Assembly (NCBI RefSeq): GCF_016863615.1
Contig: NZ_BOPF01000030.1
Location: forward strand, 1-64,000
Origin: Virgisporangium aliadipatigenens
Lineage (GTDB): Bacteria; Actinomycetota; Actinomycetes; Mycobacteriales; Micromonosporaceae
DNA length: 64,000 bases
Direction of reading: 5' to 3'
The notes below the pieces were generated by a model. It was not told the origin of the DNA. It saw nothing but the letters and a program-made list of their open reading frames with translations, and did not search any database. This document shows, one piece after another, positions 35,775 to 44,120 of the stretch. The position numbers and the translations under genes are program-made. Every line of letters starts with the position of its first letter. The stretch's first letter is position 1.

Positions 35775-36818
35775 TCAGGCCGAACGGTGCCAGTTCGCCG
35801 GTTCCCACAGCTGGTCGTCGGTGCGGACGAGGTCGCAGCGCCACGCGGAGATCGGCGGCCCACCGGCGGCGTGCCAGCCCGCGACCAGCCCGAACACGTG
35901 CGCGACCAGGTCGGGATCGGCGTCGACCGGCCACAGCGCGTCGGGCTCGACGAGGACCGCGCCGGCGCGCGGGTCGGTGACGGTGTGCTGGTACGCGGTG
36001 CCGCCGCCGGCCGGGTGCCGCAGCCCGCACCGGGGATCGTGCGCGGCGAGCCAGAACCACCGGTCGACGAAGCGTTCCCGGGGGACCGGCGGGATCGGCA
36101 GGCGGGGCGGCTCGGCGGCGGGGTCGAGCGGCGGGAGCCGGACCGGGTGCGGGTGCAGCCGCCCGGCCGCGCGCATGAAACCGGAGCCGATCAGGGCGTG
36201 GCCCACCGGGCCGTCGGGGCCGTCCGTCACGAGCAGGCACGGCTGGTAGCCGCCGTGTTCGACCGGGGCGAGGATCGATCCCCCCGGTGCGAGCAGGTCC
36301 AGCCAGGTGGGCGGCACTCCGGCCACACCGACGGTCGCGATGATCCGGTCGAACGGCCCACGCGTCGGCGTTCCCTCGTATCCGTCACCGAGAACGACCT
36401 CGACGGCGGTGACGCCCGCGCGGGCGAGTGCGTCGCGGGCCCGGTCGACCACCTCGGGCTGCACGTCGACGCTGACCACCGGAGCGCCGGTGACCTCGGC
36501 GATGAGCGCGGCGTTGTAGCCCGTGCCGGCGCCGATCTCCAGGACCCGCGTCCCCGGCCGCAACCGCAGGGCGGCGAGCATCCGTGCCATCAGCGACGGC
36601 TGCGAGCTCGAACTGCTCGGCAGCCCGTCGCACAGCTGCGTGACCAGCGCCTCGTCGGTGTAGGCGCGCTCGGGTGCGAGATCGACGTGCCCGCCCGCCG
36701 GATCGGCCAGCCGCGGCACGAACAGGTGGCGCGGCACCCGCGCGAACGCCGCCCGCACCGCCGGGTCCTCGACGCCGGCCGTGACCCGGTCGGCGTACTC
36801 CTGGAGCAGGGCCTCCAT
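35775..36818 (-). CDS. Protein-L-isoaspartate O-methyltransferase-like protein
   Basis: 347 aa from ATG 36818; in-frame GTG codons further upstream are possible. The N-terminal two-thirds carry the PCMT layout: FARVPRHLFVPRLADP, the SQPSLMARML region, and SAM motif I VLEIGAGTGYNAALIAEV, then VLGDGYEG. Such enzymes methylate damaged isoaspartyl residues for repair; related proteins also act in peptide maturation. A further C-terminal region of about 120 residues (WFWLAAHDPRCGLRHPAGGG) exceeds the classic 210-residue PCMT, so the substrate may differ. No strong ribosome site is seen. Confidence 0.88.
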   Translation of the reverse strand: MEALLQEYADRVTAGVEDPAVRAAFARVPRHLFVPRLADPAGGHVDLAPERAYTDEALVTQLCDGLPSSSSSQPSLMARMLAALRLRPGTRVLEIGAGTGYNAALIAEVTGAPVVSVDVQPEVVDRARDALARAGVTAVEVVLGDGYEGTPTRGPFDRIIATVGVAGVPPTWLDLLAPGGSILAPVEHGGYQPCLLVTDGPDGPVGHALIGSGFMRAAGRLHPHPVRLPPLDPAAEPPRLPIPPVPRERFVDRWFWLAAHDPRCGLRHPAGGGTAYQHTVTDPRAGAVLVEPDALWPVDADPDLVAHVFGLVAGWHAAGGPPISAWRCDLVRTDDQLWEPANWHRSA

Positions 36819-37015
36819 CCCGCAACGATCGCACGGCGGCGCGTTCGGGTGACCGCCGTTCACCCCTGCGGTAGTAGCCTCGACTGCACCGCCGGAGCGA
36901 TCACCAGCAGCGGTGTGAACAGGGTGACCTTCGTCGCATACCGGGGGCGCGCAGCGTCGTTCACACTGCACGATCGCAGGGTCGGGTCGGGGCGGCCCGC
37001 ACGGGAGGGGGCCGG

Positions 37016-37669
37016 GTGTCCGCGCTTTACCAGTTCGGCAGGGTTGTCGTGGCACCGGTCTTACGCCGGGCGTGGCACCTGGAGGTGACCGGGGCGGAAA
37101 ACGTCCCCAAGCACGGCCCGGTCATCGTGGCGGCCAACCATCACTCGTTCATCGACTCGACGATCCTGCCGATGGCCACCGGCCGGCAGCTGTTCTTCCT
37201 GGCCAAGGACGAGTACTTCCAGAATCCCGTCACGCGCTTCGTGATGAAGGAGCTCAACCAGATCAAGGTGGACCGCTCCAGCGGCCGGGCGAGCCTGATG
37301 GCGATCGACGCGGCGCTGCCGTTCCTGTTCGCCGGCAAGCCGTTGGGGATCTTCCCGGAGGGGACCCGTTCGCCGGACGGGCGGCTGTACCGGGGGCGGC
37401 CGGGCGTGGCGAAGCTGGCGCTGGACTCGGGTGCGCCGATCGTGCCGGTGGGGCTGTTCGGGACCGAAGGGGTGCAGCCGATCGGGAAGCGGTTCCCCGG
37501 GACCGGACGTGTCCGGGTGGTGATCGGAAAGCAGCTCGATCTGGCACCGTTCCGTAACGAGCAGCACAACTCGAGGCTCTACCGTGAGATCGCGGAGCTG
37601 CTCATGCGGCAGATCGCGGAGATCACCGGGCAGGAGTACGTGGGCCGCTACGCCCGCAGGGATCGATAG
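37016..37669 (+). CDS. PlsC-type 1-acyl-sn-glycerol-3-phosphate acyltransferase
   Basis: 217 aa; the GTG follows GGGAGGGGG. Motifs of the PlsC superfamily are present: NHHSFID (the H-x4-D catalytic motif, about residue 42) and FPEGTRS (about residue 119), with a substrate pocket (ALDSGAPIVPVGLFG). It transfers an acyl chain to a lysophospholipid or related acceptor at the membrane. Exact acceptor unknown. It stands alone, followed by the TetR/exporter operon. Confidence 0.92.
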   Translation: MSALYQFGRVVVAPVLRRAWHLEVTGAENVPKHGPVIVAANHHSFIDSTILPMATGRQLFFLAKDEYFQNPVTRFVMKELNQIKVDRSSGRASLMAIDAALPFLFAGKPLGIFPEGTRSPDGRLYRGRPGVAKLALDSGAPIVPVGLFGTEGVQPIGKRFPGTGRVRVVIGKQLDLAPFRNEQHNSRLYREIAELLMRQIAEITGQEYVGRYARRDR

Positions 37670-37692
37670 GGTCCAGCTCACAGTTAAATACT

Positions 37693-37728
37693 TTGCAGTG
37701 CCTGCAATGTTTGCGTAGCGTGCAATCC
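37693..37728 (+). promoter_or_regulatory. Promoter and twin operator of the TetR/exporter operon
   Basis: -35 TTGCAG (37693-37698) and -10 TAGCGT (37716-37721) are 17 nt apart and place the RNA start at the GTG of tetR. Two copies of TTGC-N7-GCAA, at 37693-37707 and 37711-37725, cover the -35 and -10 boxes. The first is a near-perfect palindrome (TTGCAG-TGC-CTGCAA). This is a strong candidate autoregulatory site for the TetR protein. Confidence 0.72.
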
Positions 37729-38376
37729 GTGATGGTCGACGGGGGTGGGTCCGGGCTGCGCCAGCGGCGCAAGCTCCAGACCAAGCGGGAGATCGCCCGT
37801 GCGGCGCTCGACCTCGTCCTCGCCCGCGGGCTCGCGGACGTCACGGTCGAGGACATCGCGGCTGCCGCCGGGGTCTCCGCCCGCACCTTCTTCAACTACT
37901 TCACGTCCAAGCGGTCGGCAGTGGTGCCCGGACCGGAGCCGCTGTCGCAGGACGTGATCGAACGGTTCGTGGCCGATCAGGAGACCCCCGTTCTCGACGG
38001 GCTCTTCGGGCTGATCAAGAGCCACCTCGCCGAGTGGCCCGACGTGCGCCAGCAGATGCAGTGCGCGCACGTCCTGGTCACCACCTATCCGGAACTGATG
38101 AGCGTGCTGCACGAGCGGGTCGCGGAGTTCGAACGCGTCCTGGTCGACGCGGTCGCCCGGCGGCTCGACGCGCCCGAGGGGGACCGGCGGCCGCGCGTCG
38201 CCGCCGCCCTCGTGGGTGCCCTGGTCAAGGCGTCCTTCATGGGGCGTGCGGACGAAGGCGACGACCCGCTGGACGACCTCAACGCCTGCGAGGCGGCGCT
38301 GCGCAGCCTGCTCATCGGTTCCTGTTCCGAAGGTTCACCCGGGCACCGGCCCGCACAGAGAAAGAGCCCCGAATGA
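37729..38376 (+). CDS. TetR-family transcriptional regulator
   Basis: 215 aa from GTG 37729; ATG 37732 is the next option. There is no ribosome site, but a promoter ends 7 nt upstream, so the mRNA is probably leaderless. The HTH is KREIARAALDLVLARGLADV to AGVSARTFFNYFTSKRSAVV, the TetR consensus with FFNYF before Lys. The ligand-binding part is typical of the MftR-like group that includes many drug-exporter repressors. It overlaps the DHA2 exporter gene by ATGA, so it is likely a repressor of that exporter and of itself. Confidence 0.92.
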   Translation: MMVDGGGSGLRQRRKLQTKREIARAALDLVLARGLADVTVEDIAAAAGVSARTFFNYFTSKRSAVVPGPEPLSQDVIERFVADQETPVLDGLFGLIKSHLAEWPDVRQQMQCAHVLVTTYPELMSVLHERVAEFERVLVDAVARRLDAPEGDRRPRVAAALVGALVKASFMGRADEGDDPLDDLNACEAALRSLLIGSCSEGSPGHRPAQRKSPE

Positions 38377-39944
38377 CTACCAGCAGCGTGGGCAAGGCCC
38401 CCGCCGCAGACGACCGACTCGACGGGACGGTGCTGCGTCAGGCTGCCGTCGTCGTGCTCGGCGTGATCATGTCAATTCTCGACATCACGGTCGTCAGCGT
38501 CGCGCTGCCGACGTTCCAGCGCGAGTTCGACGCCAGCTACGCGACCGTCGCCTGGACGATGACCGGGTACACGCTGGCGCTGGCCACCGTCATCCCGCTC
38601 ACCGGCTGGGCGGCCGACCGGTTCGGCACCAAGCGGTTGTACATGCTCGCGCTGGTGCTCTTCGTCGCCGGCTCGGTGGCGTGCAGCTTCGCCACGACGA
38701 TCGAGATGCTCGTCGCGTTCCGGGTGCTCCAGGGCCTCGGCGGCGGCATGCTGATGCCGCTCGGCATGACGATCCTGACCCGGGCCGCCGGCCCGCACCG
38801 GATCGGCCGGCTGATGGCCGTTCTGGGCGTGCCGATGCTGCTCGGCCCGATCGGTGGCCCGATCCTCGGCGGCTGGCTGATCGAGACGCAGAGCTGGCAC
38901 TGGATCTTCCTGATCAACGTGCCGATCGGCATCGTGGCGCTCGTCTCCGCCGCGGTGATCCTGCCGAAGGACAACCCGAGCCCGTCGGAGTCGTTCGACT
39001 TCATCGGCATGCTGCTGATGTCGCCCGGCCTCGCGCTCTTCCTCTTCGGCGTCTCCTCCATCCCGGAAGAGGCCTCCGTGACGGCGACGAAGGTGCTGGT
39101 CCCGGCCGGGATCGGCATCGCGCTGATCGTCGGGTTCGTCTTCTACTCGTTCCGCCCGGCGCACCCGCTCGTGGACCTGCGCCTGCTGAAGAACCGCAAG
39201 TACACGATCGCGATGATCTCGATGTTCCTCTTCGCGATCGCGTTCTTCGGCGCCGGCCTGCTGATCCCGAGCTACTTCCTGGAGATCCGCGACAAGACCA
39301 CGCTCGCCGCCGGCCTGCTGGTCGCACCGCAGGGCCTGGGCGCCATGGTCACCATGCCGATCGCCGGCCGGCTCGCCGACCGGATGCCGATCGGGCGGAT
39401 CGTGCCGGTCGGGCTGGTGCTGATCGCGATCGGCATGTCGCTGTTCACCCAGCTCGAGGCCGACACCTCGATCCCGCTGATCTGCGGCGCGCTCTTCGTC
39501 ATGGGCCTCGGTATGGGCGCCACGATGATGCCGATCATGACGGCGGCGCTGCAGACGCTCAACGCGGCGTCGACCGCCAAGGGCTCCACCCTGCTGAACA
39601 TCATCCAGCAGGTGGCCGCCTCGATCGGTACCGCCGTGATGTCCGTGGTGCTGACCAACCAGATCCAGAACTCGGACGCGATCGCGAAGCTCGGCGAGCT
39701 CGGCAAGACCCCGCCGCCGGCCCAGCCCCCCGCGCCGGAGGTGCTGGCGCAGATGCAGCAGCAGATCGAGCAGCTGAAGTCGCAGGCGCTCACCGACTCG
39801 GCCGCGGCGTTCGCGACCACGTTCACGGTGGCGTTCGTGCTGCTGTTGCTGACCTTCATCCCGGCGTTCTTCCTGCCGCGCAAGAAGTCGGAGACGCCGA
39901 CGCCGGAGGGCGAGCAGGCCGCCGCTCCGGTGATGGTGCACTGA
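38373..39944 (+). CDS. DHA2-family (EmrB/QacA-type) multidrug exporter
   Basis: 523 aa; ATG 38373 overlaps the tetR stop. Fourteen membrane helices are expected. Family motifs: D1 LDITVVSVALP in helix 1, motif A as WAADRFGTKR, motif C as LLGPIGGPILGGWLIE, and LNIIQQVAASIGTAVMSVVL near helix 13. It exports hydrophobic drugs or metabolites using the proton gradient. A Gln-rich cytoplasmic loop (QMQQQIEQLKSQ) and the C-terminal tail are normal. Expression should be controlled by the TetR encoded just upstream. Confidence 0.94.
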   Translation: MTTSSVGKAPAADDRLDGTVLRQAAVVVLGVIMSILDITVVSVALPTFQREFDASYATVAWTMTGYTLALATVIPLTGWAADRFGTKRLYMLALVLFVAGSVACSFATTIEMLVAFRVLQGLGGGMLMPLGMTILTRAAGPHRIGRLMAVLGVPMLLGPIGGPILGGWLIETQSWHWIFLINVPIGIVALVSAAVILPKDNPSPSESFDFIGMLLMSPGLALFLFGVSSIPEEASVTATKVLVPAGIGIALIVGFVFYSFRPAHPLVDLRLLKNRKYTIAMISMFLFAIAFFGAGLLIPSYFLEIRDKTTLAAGLLVAPQGLGAMVTMPIAGRLADRMPIGRIVPVGLVLIAIGMSLFTQLEADTSIPLICGALFVMGLGMGATMMPIMTAALQTLNAASTAKGSTLLNIIQQVAASIGTAVMSVVLTNQIQNSDAIAKLGELGKTPPPAQPPAPEVLAQMQQQIEQLKSQALTDSAAAFATTFTVAFVLLLLTFIPAFFLPRKKSETPTPEGEQAAAPVMVH

Positions 39945-39954
39945 GTTTCCGGTA

Positions 39955-39990
39955 GCGAGAAGGGGTGGCCCGCGGGTCACCCCTTCTCGC
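39955..39990. terminator. Bidirectional terminator between the exporter and the proline-rich gene
   Basis: GCGAGAAGGGGTG (39955-39967) and CACCCCTTCTCGC (39978-39990) form a perfect 13-bp stem with a 10-nt loop, between two convergent genes. Confidence 0.85.
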
Positions 39991-39992
39991 GT

Positions 39993-41171
39993 TCAGTCGC
40001 GCTGCAGGACGCTGGAGCGGATCGTGCGCAGCAGCTCCGCCGCCTCGTTGGTGGAGCGGCCCGGGAAGACACCCACCGCGAGCGAGCCGTGGTCGGCCCA
40101 GCCGCAGACCGCGGCGTCCCGCCCGCCGCTGCTCCCGGCGGCGCAGCGCATCTGGCCGGCGAGCGGACCCGGGTCGACCTTGGTGGGCGCGCCGAGCTTG
40201 AGCCGTTCGGTCAGCTCGCCGAAGCGGGCGTCGAGATCCTTGCCCGGGTTCTGGACGAAGCGGGTGGTCGCGGCCACGGTGACCGCGCGCTTGTTGTTGT
40301 CGTTCCAGATCAGGGGGAACGACTTCTCGTCCAGCTGGTCGGCCTCGATCACCCCGGCCAGCTCCTCGGCGGCCTTGCGGCGCGCGGCGTCGGTGGTCGG
40401 CGTGAGGCCCGGCACCGCCGCGCCGGCGGAGATGCTCGCCGGGTACTCGTCGACGAACGGCCGGGCCCAGCCGATGATGCCGCCGCAGCACGCCACCGTG
40501 AGCGCCAGGAACGTCACCGTCTTGAACGGGAACCGGCTCCGGCGCCGCGGCGGGGGAGGCGGCCCGTAGCCGCCGGGCGGCCCGTAGCCCGCCGGTCGCT
40601 GTTGCTGCGGCCGGCGGCCGAACCGCCCACGGCGCGCGGGCGCCCCGGTGGCCCCCTGCGGCCCGTGGCCCGGGTGTCCCTGGGGTCCGTAGCCCGCGTG
40701 GCCCTGCGGCCCGTAGCCGGCATGGCCCTGCGGCCCGTAGCCGGCGTGTCCCGGGGGCGGGTAGCCCGGCGGCGGCCCGTAGCCCGCCGGCGGGTAGCCG
40801 TGGCCCGGGTGCCCCGGCGGCGCACCGTAGGCGTGCGGCGGGTACCCCTGCCACTGTCCGGGGTGCGGCGGCCCACTGGTCGGCGGGCCACTCGTCGGTG
40901 GCGCGCCGACCTGCGGCTCGGCGTCCCGCCGCTGGCGGAAGCCCCACCGCTCCAGGAACCCGGGCCGCCGCTCGCGGGCCGGCAGGTCCAGCGTGTCGTG
41001 CCGGGTGTCCTCGTCGTCGGCCGGCCGCTCGGGAACGGCCGCGGAGCCGGTCCACGCCGGTGGCCGTGGGTGGATCTGGGTGGTGGGAGAGTCGTCGTCG
41101 TCGAACGCGCCTCCCGGCATCGCCGGAGTGACCGGGGCAGCCGGTAGGTCCGGCCGCTCCTGGTGCGCCAT
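39993..41171 (-). CDS. Proline/glycine-rich single-pass membrane protein, paralogue of the gene at 158-1156
   Basis: 392 aa from ATG 41171 (AGGGGGC 9 nt upstream). About 200 N-terminal residues are low-complexity, with Pro/Gly/Tyr/His repeats including four units of GHAGYGPQ type. One transmembrane helix (FKTVTFLALTVACCGGIIGW) follows, then an exported domain of about 150 residues ending AVCGWADHGSLAVG and IRSSVLQRD. The domain matches the 158-1156 protein over its last 60 residues, including both cysteines. The function is unknown; the pair may be a family-specific surface or cell-envelope protein. Confidence 0.85.
   Translation of the reverse strand: MAHQERPDLPAAPVTPAMPGGAFDDDDSPTTQIHPRPPAWTGSAAVPERPADDEDTRHDTLDLPARERRPGFLERWGFRQRRDAEPQVGAPPTSGPPTSGPPHPGQWQGYPPHAYGAPPGHPGHGYPPAGYGPPPGYPPPGHAGYGPQGHAGYGPQGHAGYGPQGHPGHGPQGATGAPARRGRFGRRPQQQRPAGYGPPGGYGPPPPPRRRSRFPFKTVTFLALTVACCGGIIGWARPFVDEYPASISAGAAVPGLTPTTDAARRKAAEELAGVIEADQLDEKSFPLIWNDNNKRAVTVAATTRFVQNPGKDLDARFGELTERLKLGAPTKVDPGPLAGQMRCAAGSSGGRDAAVCGWADHGSLAVGVFPGRSTNEAAELLRTIRSSVLQRD
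40654..40749 (-). repeat. Four 24-bp tandem repeats coding for GHAGYGPQ units
   Basis: Four imperfect 24-bp copies run 40654-40677, 40678-40701, 40702-40725 and 40726-40749 inside the proline-rich gene. They keep the reading frame and may vary in number between strains. Confidence 0.75.
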
Positions 41172-41248
41172 GGCGGATCGCCCCCTTCGTCGCGTTCCTT
41201 CGAGGGTAGTTCGGGTCTTCCAACGGACCGGGCGGCGCGGAAGTCGAT

Positions 41249-41285
41249 TTAGCAACGGCCGGTACCGCGCGTACCCTGACGAAGC
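41249..41285 (+). promoter_or_regulatory. Promoter of the radical SAM operon
   Basis: TTAGCA (41249-41254) and TACCCT (41272-41277) are 17 nt apart. The GTG of the next gene lies 8 nt past the -10 box with no ribosome site, so the transcript is likely leaderless. Confidence 0.5.
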
Positions 41286-43223
41286 GTGAGTGTCGCGAGT
41301 GTCTACCCGCAGCTGGAAGCGCTGCTCCCGCGGATCAGCAAGCCGATCCAGTACGTCGGCGGCGAGCTGGGAGCCGTCGTCAAGGAGTGGGACGCGGCCG
41401 CCGTCCGATGGGTGCTGATGTACCCGGACGCCTACGAGGTGGGGTTGCCCAACCAGGGCGTTCAGATCCTCTACGAGGTCCTCAACGAGCAGCCGGACGT
41501 GCTCGCCGAGCGCACCTACGCGGTGTGGCCGGACCTCGAGGCGCTGATGCGGGAGCACGGCGTGCCGCAGTTCAGCGTCGACGCGCACCGGCCGGTGGGG
41601 GCGTTCGACCTGTTCGGGATCTCGTTCTCGACCGAGCTCGGCTACACCAACATGCTGACCGCGCTCGACCTCGCCAAGATCCCCCTTTTGTCGCGGGATC
41701 GTGACGAAACGCATCCCGTGGTGCTCGCCGGCGGGCACGCGTCGTTCAACCCGGAGCCGATCGCCGACTTCATCGACGCCGCCGTGCTCGGTGACGGCGA
41801 GGAGGCGGTCCTGGAGATCACGGCGATCGTGCGGGAGTGGAAGGCCGAGGGCTGCCCGGGCGGCCGCGACGAGCTGCTGCTGCGGCTGGCCCGCACCGAG
41901 AGCGTGTACGTGCCGCGCTTCTACGACGTCGACTACCTGCCCGACGGGCGCATCCAGCGGGTCGTGCCCAACCGGGCGGACGTGCCGTTCCGGGTGCACA
42001 AGCGCACCACCATGAACCTCGACGACTGGCCGTACCCGAAGAAGCCGCTGGTGCCGCTCGCCGAGACCGTGCACGAGCGGTACGCCGTCGAGATCTTCCG
42101 CGGCTGCACGCGGGGGTGCCGGTTCTGCCAGGCGGGCATGATCACCCGCCCGGTCCGCGAACGCTCGATCACCACCGTCGGCCAGATGGTGAAGGAGGGG
42201 CTGGAGTTCAGCGGGTTCACCGAGGTGGGGCTGCTGTCGCTGTCCAGCGCCGACCACTCGGAGATCGGCGACATGTGCTCCGGCCTGGCCCAGCAGTACG
42301 CCGACACCAACGTGTCGCTGTCGCTGCCGTCGACCCGGGTGGACGCGTTCAACATCGAGCTGGCCCAGGAGCTGTCCCGCAACGGCCGGCGCACCGGGTT
42401 GACGTTCGCCCCGGAGGGCGGCTCGGAGCGGATCCGCAAGGTCATCAACAAGATGGTGTCGAAGGAAGACCTGATCCGCACCGTCGTCACCGCGTACACC
42501 AACGGCTGGCGCCAGGTGAAGCTGTACTTCATGTGCGGCCTGCCGACGGAGACCGACGAGGACGTTCTCGAGATCGCCGACATGGCGCACGAGGTGATCC
42601 GCGCGGGACGCGCCGCGACCGGCTCCAAGGACATCCGCTGCACCGTGTCGATCGGTGGCTTCGTGCCGAAGCCGCACACGCCGTTCCAGTGGGCCGGCAT
42701 GGACACGCCGGAGACCATCGACCACCGGCTCCGGCTGCTCAAGCAGGCCATCAACGCCGACCGGTCGCTCGGCCGGGCCATCGGCTACCGGTATCACGAC
42801 GGAGAGCCGTCGCTGATCGAGGGGTTGCTGTCGCGCGGCGACCGCCGGGTGGGTGCCGTCATCCGCAAGGTGTGGGAGAACGGTGGGCGCTTCGACGGCT
42901 GGTCGGAGCACTTCTCGTTCGCGCGCTGGGTCGACTCGGCGGCCGAGGTGCTGCCGCAGTTCGGGGTCGACCTGGACTGGTTCACCACCCGGGAACGCGA
43001 GGAGGCCGAGGTCCTGCCCTGGGACCACCTCGACTCGGGGCTGGACAAGGAGTGGCTCTGGCAGGACTGGCAGGACGCCATGTCCGAGTACGAGCAGGAC
43101 GACTGCCGCTGGACGCCGTGCTTCGACTGCGGCGTGTGCCCGAGCATGGACACCGAGATCCAGATCGGCCCCACCGGCAAGAAGCTGCTCCCGCTGACCG
43201 TCAAGCCCGGATTGAAGGTCTGA
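41286..43223 (+). CDS. TIGR03960-family B12-binding radical SAM protein
   Basis: 645 aa. The N-terminal B12-binding-like region (VLMYPDAYEVGLPNQGVQIL) is followed by a radical SAM core with the [4Fe-4S] motif GCTRGCRFCQAG (C-x3-C-x2-C) at about residue 275, then a C-terminal region with CFDCGVCPSMD that may hold a further metal site. This family nearly always sits next to a TIGR03936/DUF2344 protein, as here. Its reaction is not settled; a role in RNA or cofactor modification has been suggested for relatives. The GTG start relies on the leaderless promoter. The next gene begins 1 nt after the stop. Confidence 0.92.
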   Translation: MSVASVYPQLEALLPRISKPIQYVGGELGAVVKEWDAAAVRWVLMYPDAYEVGLPNQGVQILYEVLNEQPDVLAERTYAVWPDLEALMREHGVPQFSVDAHRPVGAFDLFGISFSTELGYTNMLTALDLAKIPLLSRDRDETHPVVLAGGHASFNPEPIADFIDAAVLGDGEEAVLEITAIVREWKAEGCPGGRDELLLRLARTESVYVPRFYDVDYLPDGRIQRVVPNRADVPFRVHKRTTMNLDDWPYPKKPLVPLAETVHERYAVEIFRGCTRGCRFCQAGMITRPVRERSITTVGQMVKEGLEFSGFTEVGLLSLSSADHSEIGDMCSGLAQQYADTNVSLSLPSTRVDAFNIELAQELSRNGRRTGLTFAPEGGSERIRKVINKMVSKEDLIRTVVTAYTNGWRQVKLYFMCGLPTETDEDVLEIADMAHEVIRAGRAATGSKDIRCTVSIGGFVPKPHTPFQWAGMDTPETIDHRLRLLKQAINADRSLGRAIGYRYHDGEPSLIEGLLSRGDRRVGAVIRKVWENGGRFDGWSEHFSFARWVDSAAEVLPQFGVDLDWFTTREREEAEVLPWDHLDSGLDKEWLWQDWQDAMSEYEQDDCRWTPCFDCGVCPSMDTEIQIGPTGKKLLPLTVKPGLKV

Positions 43224-43224
43224 C

Positions 43225-43998
43225 GTGGGCCGTCCCAAGAACCAGCCGGAGGGCGGCCAGGCGCCGATCGTCCAGCGGGTGCGGCTGCGCTACACCAAGC
43301 GGGGGCCGCTGCGCTTCACCTCGCACCGCGACTTCGCGCGGGCGTTCGAACGGGCGATCCACCGCGCCGGCGTGCCGATCGCGTACTCGCAGGGGTTCAG
43401 CCCGCACCCGAAGGTCTCCTACGCGTCGGCGGCCCCCACCGGGGTGGCCAGCGAGGCGGAGTACCTGGAGATCGGCCTGCGTGAGCCGGTCGACCTGAAC
43501 GACCTGATGCGCGCGCTCGACGCGGCGCTCTCCCCGGGGCTCGACGTCGTGGAGGCCGTCGAGTCGCCGGGTGGCTCGCTGGCCGATCGCATCGATGCCG
43601 GCCGCTGGCGGGTGGAGCTGCCGGGGCTCGCCGACGACGTGCTGCGACTCGCCGTGGAGGCGTTCGTGGCCGCCGACGAGGTCATGATCGAACGCCTCAC
43701 CAAGCAGGGCATGCGCACCGTTGACGTGCGCGCGGCCGTCGTGTCGGCGGTCGCGGTTCCGGCACCTACAGGGGTCGGGGTCGTACCGTGTGCGATACTC
43801 GACCTTGTCGTACGGCAGGTAAGTCCGACCGTACGGCCCGATGACGTCCTGGCCGGCCTTCGCGTGGTCGCCGACCTGGAGCCGCCGGCCCCTCCTCGGG
43901 CGACCCGGCTGGCCCAGGGCCTGCTGACCACGCAGGGTGAGATCCTCGATCCATTCGCGGCGGATCGGCCTACCGCCATCGGCGCCCCGTCGGCCTGA
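43225..43998 (+). CDS. TIGR03936-family (DUF2344) radical SAM partner protein
   Basis: 257 aa from GTG 43225, one nt past the radical SAM stop. The family start VQRVRLRYTKRGPLRFTSHR and the block SQGFSPHPKVSYASAAPTGV are clear. In many bacteria the two proteins are fused or adjacent, so they likely act as one complex. The exact reaction is unknown. RNase E/G follows after 122 nt. Confidence 0.92.
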   Translation: MGRPKNQPEGGQAPIVQRVRLRYTKRGPLRFTSHRDFARAFERAIHRAGVPIAYSQGFSPHPKVSYASAAPTGVASEAEYLEIGLREPVDLNDLMRALDAALSPGLDVVEAVESPGGSLADRIDAGRWRVELPGLADDVLRLAVEAFVAADEVMIERLTKQGMRTVDVRAAVVSAVAVPAPTGVGVVPCAILDLVVRQVSPTVRPDDVLAGLRVVADLEPPAPPRATRLAQGLLTTQGEILDPFAADRPTAIGAPSA

Positions 43999-44120
43999 CG
44001 GGGTGGGCAGACTTCGGCGGCGCACCGCTACCCGTGGGCGCGTCGTCGGTACGCAAACGGCGCCCCCGTGCGGCTGCGTTATTACGCGCCCGGGAGTGCC
44101 AGAACTGGAGAACGTCCGGA

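Noticed and set aside
40089-41147. Plus-strand frame opposite the Pro-rich gene
   Set aside because: Arg/Gly-rich translation typical of the antisense of Pro/Gly-rich coding sequence; no start signal or motif.
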